Source of the DNA: Acidipropionibacterium virtanenii
Lineage (GTDB): Bacteria > Actinomycetota > Actinomycetes > Propionibacteriales > Propionibacteriaceae
Direction of reading: 5' to 3'
DNA length: 64,000 nt
NCBI RefSeq assembly: GCF_003325455.1
Contig: NZ_CP025198.1
Span: 682,001-746,000, forward strand
A model generated the notes under the pieces. The model was not told where the DNA came from. It worked only from the letters and a program-made list of their open reading frames with translations, and made no database searches. Both the position numbers and the translations under genes were made by a program. Positions 34,054 through 42,506 of the stretch are shown here, piece after piece (positions within the stretch are counted from its first letter, which is position 1; each line of letters begins with the position of its first letter).

Positions 34054-34119
34054 CGTTCGTCCAGAAATGGGGCGTTCGTCCTGGAATTCCAGGACGAACG
34101 CCCCATTTCTGGACGAACG
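34054..34119. repeat. 66-bp perfect palindrome
   Basis: The arms pair without mismatch around a central GAATTC (34084-34089). Each arm contains two copies of CGTTCGTCC separated by AGAAATGGGG. It lies 15 bp after the amine oxidase stop and between convergent genes. It can fold as a very strong hairpin and may end transcription both ways, but it is far longer than needed for that. Confidence 0.85.
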
Positions 34120-34164
34120 CCGGGCGGGGTGCGTGGCGCCCGTCCGGATGTGAGTCCGAACTGA

Positions 34165-34725
34165 TCAGGCGGCGGTCTGCCAGCGGCGGGTGGTGGCGAC
34201 CAGCGAGTTGACCGCACCGGCCAGTTCGCCGGCGCGACGGGCCTGCGGGGCGATGCCGTTCTGATCGAAATCGGTGAACAGTCCCAGGGCGACCGTCGAC
34301 CGGATGGCGACCATCTCGAAGTTCGCGACGATCTGACGCCAGTGCTCGGTGGCGCGCACGCCGGCGTCGGCCCCGTAGGAGACGAAGGCGATCGGCTTGC
34401 CGTAGATCTCGCGCCCCAGCCAGTCGATGGCGTTCTTCATGGCTCCCGGCACCGAGTGGTTGTACTCGGGGGTCACCAGGATGTAGGCGTCGAAGGAGGC
34501 CATCTTGCGGCTCCAGGAGGCCACCGCCGGATCCTGGAAGGGCTCGGTGTTAGCCATCGGGCTGACGGGGGCGTCGAAGACAGGCAGGTGGTACTCGGCC
34601 AGCGGGACGACCTCGAACTCGACTCCGTCCAGACCGAGATCCTTGGCGCTGGACTCGACCCAGCGGGCGACGTGAGCGGAGTTGCGGCCCTGCCGCACGG
34701 AGCCGGAGATGATGCCGATCTTCAT
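34165..34725 (-). CDS. NADPH-dependent FMN reductase
   Basis: A 186-residue flavodoxin-fold protein. The ATG at 34725 follows AAAGGTCACG. The FMN phosphate loop SGSVRQGRNSAHVARW is at about residues 8-23, and the family motif TPEYNHSVPGAMKNAIDWL at about 90-108. SYGADAGVRATEHWRQI is also typical. Members reduce FMN, quinones or azo/chromate substrates using NADPH. Physiologically it probably detoxifies quinones. It is monocistronic; the 198 bp to the next gene hold nothing I can identify. Confidence 0.9.
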   Translation of the reverse strand: MKIGIISGSVRQGRNSAHVARWVESSAKDLGLDGVEFEVVPLAEYHLPVFDAPVSPMANTEPFQDPAVASWSRKMASFDAYILVTPEYNHSVPGAMKNAIDWLGREIYGKPIAFVSYGADAGVRATEHWRQIVANFEMVAIRSTVALGLFTDFDQNGIAPQARRAGELAGAVNSLVATTRRWQTAA

Positions 34726-34923
34726 ATCGTGACCTTTCGGAGGACGCCTCAGGAGAGGACTCGCGGGGCGGCTGTCGTCCGCCACCAAGTGGTTGAAACG
34801 TCACCTATCTCGGATCTATTCCTGGCGTTCAGACATGGGGCGAGTCATCGGCCCGGCGGGAACCGGCCATCGCGCGCACGGCCCCGACCGGTGGAACACC
34901 GATCCCAGGGTCTGCGGTCGCCA

Positions 34924-37269
34924 TCAGTCCTGCTGCCACACGACCTGGTGATGATCGGCCGCCAGCGAGCACTCACCGGCGGGCTTGCGGCCGTCGGATC
35001 CGGCCACCGAGACGCTGAAGGCCTGGACCAGGGGATCGGCCAGCCCGACCATCCGCATGTCGGCGATGAGCGCCCCGTCCCGGCACGGGATCGACCAGCG
35101 CAGTGCGGCCGGGGTGTCGGCGGTGAGGATCCGCGATTCCAGTGGTCCGGGATCGGGCAGGATCGGGCCGGTCGTCTCCAGCGCCCGGGCCAGCCGGCGG
35201 TGCCGGGTCTCGGTGGAGGCGTCGCGCAGCACGTTGCGCGCCAGTCGGTAGTGCTCCACCCCGATGCAGCGCCCCGAGACGACGGCGGCGTCGAGCCTGC
35301 GCGCCGCATCGAGGGTCTGCGGCCACAGCGTCACCCTCGCCGAGGGGGCGTCGACCCCCTCAAGGACCGCGGCGAGCAGGTCCCTGCCGGCCCGCCAGGC
35401 GCCGAAGGTGTCGGAGTTCGCCATCACCACGACCCCCACCCCGGTGGTCGGATGCCAGCGCATGTGCGACGAGTAGCCGGGCAGCCCGCCGGAGTGATGG
35501 ACCACCCGGCCGAACCGGTGATCGGCCTCCACGATGACGCCGTAGCCGTAGCCCGCGCCGTCCAGGGCCCGGCCCTCGAAGGGCCAGTCGGTGGTGAGCA
35601 TCATGGTGTGGGCGGTCTGCATCCGGCGTCGGCCGGCCGCGCTGAGCACCGACTCGTGGGCCGGGTCGGGGTAGTCGTCGAAGGCCGAACCCAGGAAGTG
35701 CATCCAGGTGGCCATGTCGGCGACCGTGCTGTAGAGTTCGCCGACGCAACCCAGTGCGCCGGACTCGATGACGGGCTGGACGGCGAAGCTCCCGCCCTGG
35801 TCGAAGGTCCGGTACCCGGCGGCCAGATCGGCCCACTCGGGGTAGAGGGAGGCCTTCGGCCGGGTCGTCGACAGCGCGAGCGGATCGAGGATGCGCTCCT
35901 TGATCACCGCGTCGACCGCCCGGTGGGTGCGGGCCTCGATGGCCCGCCCGATGAGCGAGACTCCCAGATTGGAGTACTGGTACGCGGTACCCGGGTGCGC
36001 CGACAGGGTGAGCCCCTGCTGAATGATGTCGGCGATCTCGCCGCGGGGGGCGGGAAGGTGGTCGTCCCCCCACGGGTTGTCCTCGGCGAGCCCCGAGCGG
36101 TTGCTCAGCAGCTCCTCCAGGGTGGCGTCGAAGGCGGCCCGACCCTCGGGCATCGAGGCCCGATCGATGCCGCCGATGAATCGGGACGCCGGCATCGAGA
36201 GGTCCAGCAGGCCGTCGTCGCGCAGTGACAGGGCGGTCGCCGCCAGGAAGGACTTCGTCATCGAGGCGATCCGGAAGACGGTCTGTGCGCTGGTCGTCGA
36301 CCCGTCGCGGCGCGGCTGCCCGTGAGCCTGGACGGCCACCACCCGGCCGCGGAACGTCACCGCCGCCACGCAGGCGGGGGCCTGCGCCAGGGTGGCGGCG
36401 TCCAGGCGCTCGGCCAGGGCCTTCTCGGCGGCCGCCCGCACCCGCTCGACGGCGTCGTGGACGGCCTCCTCGACGTCTGTGGTCGCGGGACCGATCGTGG
36501 CGCCGCGCACCTGGATGGCCCCGGAGCGCCGGGCCTCGGCCCTCACCTCGGCGGCGAAGGCCGCCACCAGATCCCGGGCGGCGGCCGTGTTGGCCGTGTC
36601 GACGGCGCGGGCGGCCGCCACCAGCTCCGCCAGGGAGAAGCCGTCGGTGCGCATCGCGGCCTCGTCCCAGCCCGACAGCGTCTCGGCGCTCGCCTCGGGA
36701 TGGAACTGCAGGCCGCGGACGTGCCGGCCGATCCGGAAGGCCTGATTGGCCAGGGCCGCCGAGGAGGCCAGCAGCACCGCGCCGGGGGGCAGCTCGGTGA
36801 TCATGTCCTTGTGGTTCTCGATCATCGGCGCTCCCTCGCCGAGGGCTCCCAGCAGGCGGTCGGAGCGTCCCAGATCATTGGGGCAGATGAGGGTGGCGCC
36901 CCGCTCGGCAGGACCGTGATCGGCGCGCACCTCGCCGCCGGCCACCTGGGCCAGCAGCTGGCCGCCCAGGCAGATGCCCAGGGTCGGCAGGTCGGTGGCG
37001 ACGGCCTCGGCGGCCAGCGCCCGTTCGGCCGGCAGCCAGGGACCGGTGTCATCATCGTCGGGCATCATGCCGCCGCCCAGCATCACCAGGCCGTGGTAGC
37101 CCTCGAGGCTGCCGGGGAGCCCTTCGGGGCCCAGCCTCTCGTCGACCCTCAGGCCCGCGTCGAGGAGCCAGTCGCCGAGCCGGCGGGGGCCGGAGGTCGG
37201 GGAGTTGACGATGACCAGGACGGCCGGCGTCTCGGGCCGGCCGACCGGTGCGTGCTGGGGAGATGTCAT
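34924..37269 (-). CDS. Fusion of class I glutamine amidotransferase and beta-lactamase-type serine hydrolase
   Basis: A 781-residue two-domain protein from the ATG at 37269, with GAAAGGA upstream. Residues 1-240 are a class I glutamine amidotransferase-like domain: LGICLGGQLLAQV with the nucleophile Cys at about 98, and LQFHPEAS with the His-x-Glu pair at about 190. Residues 290-700 are a penicillin-binding/class C beta-lactamase fold: RIASMTKSFLAA (SxxK, Ser at about 335), YQYSNLGVSL (YxN, at about 430) and VVHHSGGLPGYSSH (HxGG, at about 590). No signal peptide is evident. I know of no standard enzyme with this pairing. The first domain could cleave gamma-glutamyl or amide bonds, the second D-residue peptides or esters. 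It heads the leftward arm with a dipeptidase and an aminotransferase, in a peptide-breakdown setting. Confidence 0.85.
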   Translation of the reverse strand: MTSPQHAPVGRPETPAVLVIVNSPTSGPRRLGDWLLDAGLRVDERLGPEGLPGSLEGYHGLVMLGGGMMPDDDDTGPWLPAERALAAEAVATDLPTLGICLGGQLLAQVAGGEVRADHGPAERGATLICPNDLGRSDRLLGALGEGAPMIENHKDMITELPPGAVLLASSAALANQAFRIGRHVRGLQFHPEASAETLSGWDEAAMRTDGFSLAELVAAARAVDTANTAAARDLVAAFAAEVRAEARRSGAIQVRGATIGPATTDVEEAVHDAVERVRAAAEKALAERLDAATLAQAPACVAAVTFRGRVVAVQAHGQPRRDGSTTSAQTVFRIASMTKSFLAATALSLRDDGLLDLSMPASRFIGGIDRASMPEGRAAFDATLEELLSNRSGLAEDNPWGDDHLPAPRGEIADIIQQGLTLSAHPGTAYQYSNLGVSLIGRAIEARTHRAVDAVIKERILDPLALSTTRPKASLYPEWADLAAGYRTFDQGGSFAVQPVIESGALGCVGELYSTVADMATWMHFLGSAFDDYPDPAHESVLSAAGRRRMQTAHTMMLTTDWPFEGRALDGAGYGYGVIVEADHRFGRVVHHSGGLPGYSSHMRWHPTTGVGVVVMANSDTFGAWRAGRDLLAAVLEGVDAPSARVTLWPQTLDAARRLDAAVVSGRCIGVEHYRLARNVLRDASTETRHRRLARALETTGPILPDPGPLESRILTADTPAALRWSIPCRDGALIADMRMVGLADPLVQAFSVSVAGSDGRKPAGECSLAADHHQVVWQQD

Positions 37270-37282
37270 CGGCGGTCCTTTC

Positions 37283-38377
37283 TCAGGATTTCCGGGAGTC
37301 CCGGGTGTCTGCTGCGGGGACGATGGTGTGGGGGTCGGGCTGGCCGGCGCGCCCCGCCAGGAAGGCCCGGTAGGAGTCGTCACCGGCCTCCAGGACGCGC
37401 AGCGCGTTGCGGTGCGCCACGGCCTCCAGGTCGGCCTGCGACCATCCTCGTGCGGCCAGTTCGGCGAGGAGGTCCTGATAGTGGGAGACGTCCTCCAGGC
37501 CACTCGGCATGGCGTCGGTGCCGTCGTAGTCGGCGCCGATCCCGACCGCGCCGATCCCGGCGACCTCGCGGATGTGATCCAGATGGTCGGCGACGTCACC
37601 GATGCCGACCGCGGGGGGTTCTCCGGTCTCGCCGGCCGTCACCCAGTCGCGGCGGGCCTGGGAGACGAAGGAGGGCACGAAGGCCACCATCACCACGCCC
37701 CCGCCCGCAGCTATCGCGGCGACGACGTCGTCGGGCACGTTGCGCGGATGGTCGCACAGCGTCAGGGCGGCGGAGTGGGAGACCATCACCGGGGCCGTAC
37801 TGATCGCCACGGCGTCGCGCATCGTGGCGGGGGAGACGTGGGCCAGATCGACCACCATCCCGATCCGGTTCATCTCGGCGACGACGTCGCGTCCGAAGGC
37901 GCTCAGACCGCCGTGGCGGGGCTCGTCGGTGGCCGAGTCCGCCCAGCCGGTGGTCACCGACCAGGTGAGCGTCAGGTACCGGGCGCCGGCCCGGGCGTAG
38001 GCGCGCAGCACGGCCCCCGATCCGTCGATCTGGGCGCCTCCCTCCACGCCGATGAGGGAGGCGATCCGGCCATCGTCCATCGCCCGGCGAACCTGCTCGG
38101 CCGTGGCCGCCAGCCGGAGCTCATCGGGATGGGCGTCGGCCATCCGGTGCACGAAGTCGATCTGCTCCAGGGTCGCGGTCACCTGCTCGGCGCCGCTCAG
38201 CACCGGGTCCACCCACACCGACCAGAACTGCCCGGCCACGCCGCCGGCGCGCAGCCGGGGGAGGTCGGTGTGCAGCTGCGGCAGCGGGCCCTCGAGCCCG
38301 TCGACGCGGTATCCGCGCCCCTGCCGTGAGGCCCAGGCCAGGTCGTTGTGCCCGTCGATGACCGGGATCACGGGCAT
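37283..38377 (-). CDS. Membrane dipeptidase (M19, renal dipeptidase family)
   Basis: A 364-residue zinc dipeptidase from the ATG at 38377, overlapping the aminotransferase stop by one base. The ligands are visible: HND (His10, Asp12), the bridging Glu112 in IGVEGG, and later VVDLAHVSPATM and VSHSAALTLCDHPRN. GIGADYDGTDAMPSGLEDV is the usual C-terminal block. M19 enzymes cut dipeptides including those with a C-terminal D-residue, and some cut beta-lactams. It is cytosolic here. It lies 13 bp before the amidotransferase/hydrolase fusion in the same operon. Confidence 0.92.
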   Translation of the reverse strand: MPVIPVIDGHNDLAWASRQGRGYRVDGLEGPLPQLHTDLPRLRAGGVAGQFWSVWVDPVLSGAEQVTATLEQIDFVHRMADAHPDELRLAATAEQVRRAMDDGRIASLIGVEGGAQIDGSGAVLRAYARAGARYLTLTWSVTTGWADSATDEPRHGGLSAFGRDVVAEMNRIGMVVDLAHVSPATMRDAVAISTAPVMVSHSAALTLCDHPRNVPDDVVAAIAAGGGVVMVAFVPSFVSQARRDWVTAGETGEPPAVGIGDVADHLDHIREVAGIGAVGIGADYDGTDAMPSGLEDVSHYQDLLAELAARGWSQADLEAVAHRNALRVLEAGDDSYRAFLAGRAGQPDPHTIVPAADTRDSRKS

Positions 38378-39249
38378 CACCCCTTCCGGGCGTCCAGGTC
38401 GGCGTTGAGAAGCTCGGTGGCCTTGTGGTCGACGGTGATCGTGCGCCCGTCGAGGGTGCGGATCGGGGCGGCCCCGCGGGTGCTGGAGCACAGCCACAGC
38501 GCGGCGGCGGTCTTCAGGTCGTTGACCGACAGGGTGTCGACCCGGCTCGGGACCCCGCGGCGCGCCAGATCGGCGAAGATGTCTCCCTGCGTGGTTCCCG
38601 GAAGGATTCCGAGGGTGACCGGCGGGGTGATGTAGGTGCCGTCGATCCGGGCGATGAGGGTGGAACTCGGGCCCTCCAGCACGTAGCCGTCGGAGCTGAG
38701 GAAGATGACGTCGTCGGCGCCGCGGCGCTTCGCCTCGCGCAGCGCCGCCTTGTTGACGGCGTAGGCCAGGGACTTGGCCCCCTGCAGCAGCCAGGGGGAG
38801 GTGTCGGCCACGTCGTGGCGGTAGCCGCGGTCCAGCAGGACGACGTCGAGCCCGTCGGCCTGGGCCGGGGCCGGATCGTCGGCGAGGAATCCCAGCGCCC
38901 ATCCGGTGGGGGCGGAGTCGGCCCCCTCGATGCCTCGGGTCATGATGAACTTCACCGCGGTCAGGGCGTCCTGATCGGCCATCTCGGTGGCTGCGGCGAG
39001 GACGGCCCGGCGCCACAGGTCCAGATCCGGTTCGGGGAGATCCATCATCCTCGCCGACCGGGCGAATCGTGCCAGGTGGGCCTCCAGGGCCAGCGGCACG
39101 CCGTGCAGCACGCCCGCGACCTCGAAGATGCCGTCGCCGCGGGTGATACCGAGATCGTCGACGCGGATGAGGGCCTCGCCGGGATCGTGGCGGGTGATGG
39201 TGCCACCGGGGACCGAGAGGTCGAGCAGATGGAGGGTCAAGGGTTTCAT
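38377..39249 (-). CDS. PLP-dependent class IV aminotransferase
   Basis: A 290-residue fold-type IV PLP enzyme. RVDDLGITRGDGIFEVAGV is at the front, the PLP lysine is probably Lys159 in LLQGAKSLAYAVNKAAL, and DDVIFLSSDGYVLEGPSSTL with GTTQGDIF holds the phosphate. The family includes branched-chain and D-amino acid aminotransferases and 4-amino-4-deoxychorismate lyase. From the neighbourhood (dipeptidase, D-peptide-type hydrolases) a D-amino acid aminotransferase is attractive, but ADC lyase remains possible. It is the first gene of the leftward operon. Confidence 0.85.
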   Translation of the reverse strand: MKPLTLHLLDLSVPGGTITRHDPGEALIRVDDLGITRGDGIFEVAGVLHGVPLALEAHLARFARSARMMDLPEPDLDLWRRAVLAAATEMADQDALTAVKFIMTRGIEGADSAPTGWALGFLADDPAPAQADGLDVVLLDRGYRHDVADTSPWLLQGAKSLAYAVNKAALREAKRRGADDVIFLSSDGYVLEGPSSTLIARIDGTYITPPVTLGILPGTTQGDIFADLARRGVPSRVDTLSVNDLKTAAALWLCSSTRGAAPIRTLDGRTITVDHKATELLNADLDARKG

Positions 39250-39613
39250 GGATGTCCTTCTCGAGAGGTACAGGGGTGCCGGGTCCGGGTCCAGAGAAAT
39301 CAGGTCGGCTGCGGTCGGCGGTGATCAGCTGCTGGCCTGGCGCCAGTCTGCCATCCCCGGTGCCCTGTGTGCCATGCGTGGAAGGGTTGTGAGGAATTGG
39401 ACAGGGCTGTCACGGGTTCGGAAATATTCCAACAGAACCGACGCCGACAACCTGTCTTTCCGGAGTTCTGACGGTTCACGCTCTGTTCCGAGTGCGTAAC
39501 ACTGTCGAAGAATCCGGTCCGACCTCTTGACCGATGATGCGGGCATGCGGTTCGATCTCACCATCGACCGCGCTGTGGGCGGTGGACTCCCGGTTCTGAC
39601 GAAGGGCAACACG
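39250..39613. promoter_or_regulatory. Divergent control region of the peptide cluster
   Basis: This 364-bp gap separates the two arms of the cluster. It contains an inverted repeat, GGTTC-GGAAATATTCC-AACA-GAACC, at 39415-39439, whose inner GGAAATATTCC is itself nearly symmetric. It is the clearest regulator site in the gap and the AsnC-type protein at 46188 is the natural candidate to bind it. No gene is seen. Confidence 0.5.
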
Positions 39614-41464
39614 ATGCGCACCAGATTCCGTTCCTTACGCTGTCTGTCGGCCTGTCTGCTGGCCGGGGCACTGGTCGCGGCAGGCTCCATGGGCGGGGCG
39701 GGGGTGGCGCGGGCCTCCGGCGGCGATGACGTCGCCGAGTCCTCGGCGTCATCCGCGCCGGCGGCCAAGGGCAATGTGCTGCGCATCGCCACCTCCGGAT
39801 TCGTCGACTCCTTCAACCCCTTCACCTCGATCTACCTGCTGCCCACCAACTCGATCCGTTACATGTACGAGTCCCTGGTGGCCAACGATCAGAAGGACGG
39901 CTCCCCGACGAAGGGCCTGGCCGACTCCTGGAAGGCCACCGAGGGCGGCAGGACGTGGACGTACACCATGCAGGACGGCCTGACGTGGTCCGACGGGAAG
40001 CCGATCACCTCGGCCGACGTCAAGTACACCTTCGACCAGATGCTCAAGAACCCCGACCTGGGCGAGGCCAACGGCAACCTGGTGACGAACTTCGCCTCGG
40101 TCGACGCCCCCGACGACAAGACCCTCGTCATCCACCTCAAGACCCCGCAGGCCCCCAACCCGGGCACCGAGATCCCGATCGTGCCCAAGCACATCTGGGA
40201 GAAGGTCAAGGATCCGGCGAAATTCGCCAACGACACGAACACCGTGGTCTCCGGCCCGCTGCAGCTGACCGGCTACAAGGCCAACCAGCGGATCACCTTC
40301 AGGACCAACCCCAAGTACTGGCGCGGCGCCCCCAAGTACGACGGCGTCCAGTACATCTACTACACGAACTCCGACGCCCAGGTGCAGGCCCTGCGTTCCG
40401 GCGACGTCGACTTCGTCACCGGCCTGTCGTCCACCCAGTTCAACGCCCTCAAGGGGGCCAAGGGCATCACCACCCATTCGGGCGTCGGACGCCGGTACAC
40501 CGCACTCAGCATCAACGTCGGCATGCAGACCCGCGACGGCAAGGCCTTCGGCACCGGTGCGGCGGCCCTCAAGGACGTGAAGGTCCGCCAGGCCCTGCGC
40601 CAGGCCATCGACAACAAGACCTTGGTCGCCAAGGTGCTCTCAGGCCAGGGCACCGCCGCCACCAGCTTCATCCCCTCCTCCTTCCCGAAGTGGTCGCTGC
40701 CGGCCTCCGATCCCGCGATCGTGAAGTACGATCCGGCGGCCGCGAAGAAGACCCTGGAGGCCGACGGCTGGAAGGCCGGCCCCGACGGGATCCGCGTCAA
40801 GAACGGCCAGAAACTCAGCCTGCGTCTGATGGCCGACTCCGGGGAGCCCGACGAGCAGAACGCCTCGGAGTACCTCAAGCCCTGGCTCAAGGCCGTCGGC
40901 GTGGACCTGAAGGTCGAGTCCACCGACGCCGACACCGTCTCCGCGAAGTCGATCAAGGGCGACTACGACCTGTACTTCTCCGGCTGGTCGGTCAACCCCG
41001 ACCCCGACTACCAGCTCGGCATCAACACCTGCTCCAACCGCGCCCAGCGCACCGACGGCTCCGGCGGCACCTCCCAGGACGGCTACTGCTCGGCCGCCTA
41101 CGACAAGCTCTACGCACAGCAGCGCTCCGAGCAGGACGAGGCCGGGCGCCGGGCCGTCGTCAAGAAGATGCTGGAGCTCAACTACACCGACACCGCGCAG
41201 ATCGCCATGTGGTACAAGAACTCCCTGGAGGCCTACCGCTCCGACCGGTTCACCGGATTCCAGCTGCAGCCGGCGTCCAACGGCATCATCGCCAACCAGG
41301 CCGGATACTGGGGCTTCCTCAGCATCGCCCCGGTCTCCGGTTCCGACAACGACTCCGAATCCCACACCGGCCTGATCGTCGGCGGGATCGTCGCCGCGGT
41401 GATCGTCATCGCCGGCGTCGTCTACCTGGTGGTGCGGCGCCGCAGGGCCGACGAGACGGAGTGA
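39614..41464 (+). CDS. Peptide ABC transporter substrate-binding protein with C-terminal membrane anchor
   Basis: A 616-residue family 5 solute-binding protein. The ATG at 39614 follows GAAGGGC, and an N-terminal signal peptide is evident (CLSACLLAGALVAAGSMGGA, AxA-type exit). The SBP_bac_5 body shows LRIATSGFVDSFNPF, YMYESLVAND, WTYTMQDGLTWSDGKPITSA, KYWRGAPKYDGVQY and LRQAIDNKTLVAKVLSGQG. Unusually, it ends in a hydrophobic helix (LIVGGIVAAVIVIAGVVYLV) and a basic stop (RRRRADE), so it is membrane-tethered from its C-terminus instead of by a lipid. It opens the rightward operon and should bring oligopeptides to the permease. Confidence 0.92.
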   Translation: MRTRFRSLRCLSACLLAGALVAAGSMGGAGVARASGGDDVAESSASSAPAAKGNVLRIATSGFVDSFNPFTSIYLLPTNSIRYMYESLVANDQKDGSPTKGLADSWKATEGGRTWTYTMQDGLTWSDGKPITSADVKYTFDQMLKNPDLGEANGNLVTNFASVDAPDDKTLVIHLKTPQAPNPGTEIPIVPKHIWEKVKDPAKFANDTNTVVSGPLQLTGYKANQRITFRTNPKYWRGAPKYDGVQYIYYTNSDAQVQALRSGDVDFVTGLSSTQFNALKGAKGITTHSGVGRRYTALSINVGMQTRDGKAFGTGAAALKDVKVRQALRQAIDNKTLVAKVLSGQGTAATSFIPSSFPKWSLPASDPAIVKYDPAAAKKTLEADGWKAGPDGIRVKNGQKLSLRLMADSGEPDEQNASEYLKPWLKAVGVDLKVESTDADTVSAKSIKGDYDLYFSGWSVNPDPDYQLGINTCSNRAQRTDGSGGTSQDGYCSAAYDKLYAQQRSEQDEAGRRAVVKKMLELNYTDTAQIAMWYKNSLEAYRSDRFTGFQLQPASNGIIANQAGYWGFLSIAPVSGSDNDSESHTGLIVGGIVAAVIVIAGVVYLVVRRRRADETE

Positions 41465-41471
41465 CGTTTCC

Positions 41472-42506
41472 ATGACGACTGTCCTGCCTCCCGTCTCCTC
41501 AGCGATCGAGGAGGCGGACGAGCCGCAACGGGGGGTCCCCGCCACCCGCTACATCCTCTCCAAGGTGGGCGGGGCCCTCATCTCCCTGGTCCTGGTGATC
41601 ATCCTCGGCTTCTTCCTGTTCAAGCTGATGCCCGGCGACCCGGTCGCCTCGATGGCCAAGGAACGCCCCATGACGGCGGCCCAGATGGCCCAGCTGCGCG
41701 AGCAGCTGGGCCTCGACAAGCCGATGATCGAGCAGTTCTGGGACTACCTGGTCAACGTCTTCACGCTGAACTTCGGCACCTCTTACGTCTACAAGCAGTC
41801 GGTGGCCGGCCTGATAGGCGCCTACTTCTGGAACACCATCCTGCTCACCGGCACCTCGGCCGTCATCGCCATCGTCCTGGGGCTGTGGCTGGGACAGCGG
41901 TCGGCCTGGAAGCGCGGCTCCTGGTTCGACCGGATCACCTCGGGCACCTCCCTGGTGTTCTGGTCGGTGCCGACCTTCTGGCTCGGCCTGCTGCTGCTGA
42001 TGGCCTTCGGCGGCACCCTGCAGTGGTTCCCGACCGGCGGCATGACCAGCCCTGACCCGCCGGACGGCACCCTCGACAGGGTGCTCGACGTCGCCTCCCA
42101 CATGGTGCTGCCGGTGATCACCATGGTGGCGGTGGTCTACGCCCAGTACGTCATGGTGATGCGCGCCTCCCTCATCGAGGAGATGAGCGCCGACTACCTC
42201 ACGACGGCCCGGGCCAAGGGTCTGATGGAGGACAAGGTGCGCAGCCGCCACGCGGTGCCCAACGCCCTGCTGCCCACCGTCACCCTGGTCTTCATGCACC
42301 TGGGCGGGCTGATCGCCGGCGCCGTGACCGTGGAGACGGTGTTCTCCTGGCCCGGCCTGGGCAAGCTCACCTACGAGGCCATCAGCGGGCCCGACCTGCC
42401 GCTGCTGCAGGGCACATTCGTCGTCTTCTCGGCCATCATCATCCTGATGAACCTGCTGGCCGATCTGGTCTACCGACAGCTGGACCCGAGGGTGAGGACG
42501 TCATGA
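41472..42506 (+). CDS. Peptide ABC transporter permease, DppB/OppB type
   Basis: A 344-residue inner membrane permease with six helices. The N-terminal ALISLVLVIILGFFLFKLMPGDP is the usual first helix and periplasmic motif. The EAA loop is ADYLTTARAKGLMEDKVRSRHAVPNALLP. It starts 7 bp after the binding-protein gene and ends in an ATGA overlap with the partner permease. Confidence 0.93.
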   Translation: MTTVLPPVSSAIEEADEPQRGVPATRYILSKVGGALISLVLVIILGFFLFKLMPGDPVASMAKERPMTAAQMAQLREQLGLDKPMIEQFWDYLVNVFTLNFGTSYVYKQSVAGLIGAYFWNTILLTGTSAVIAIVLGLWLGQRSAWKRGSWFDRITSGTSLVFWSVPTFWLGLLLLMAFGGTLQWFPTGGMTSPDPPDGTLDRVLDVASHMVLPVITMVAVVYAQYVMVMRASLIEEMSADYLTTARAKGLMEDKVRSRHAVPNALLPTVTLVFMHLGGLIAGAVTVETVFSWPGLGKLTYEAISGPDLPLLQGTFVVFSAIIILMNLLADLVYRQLDPRVRTS

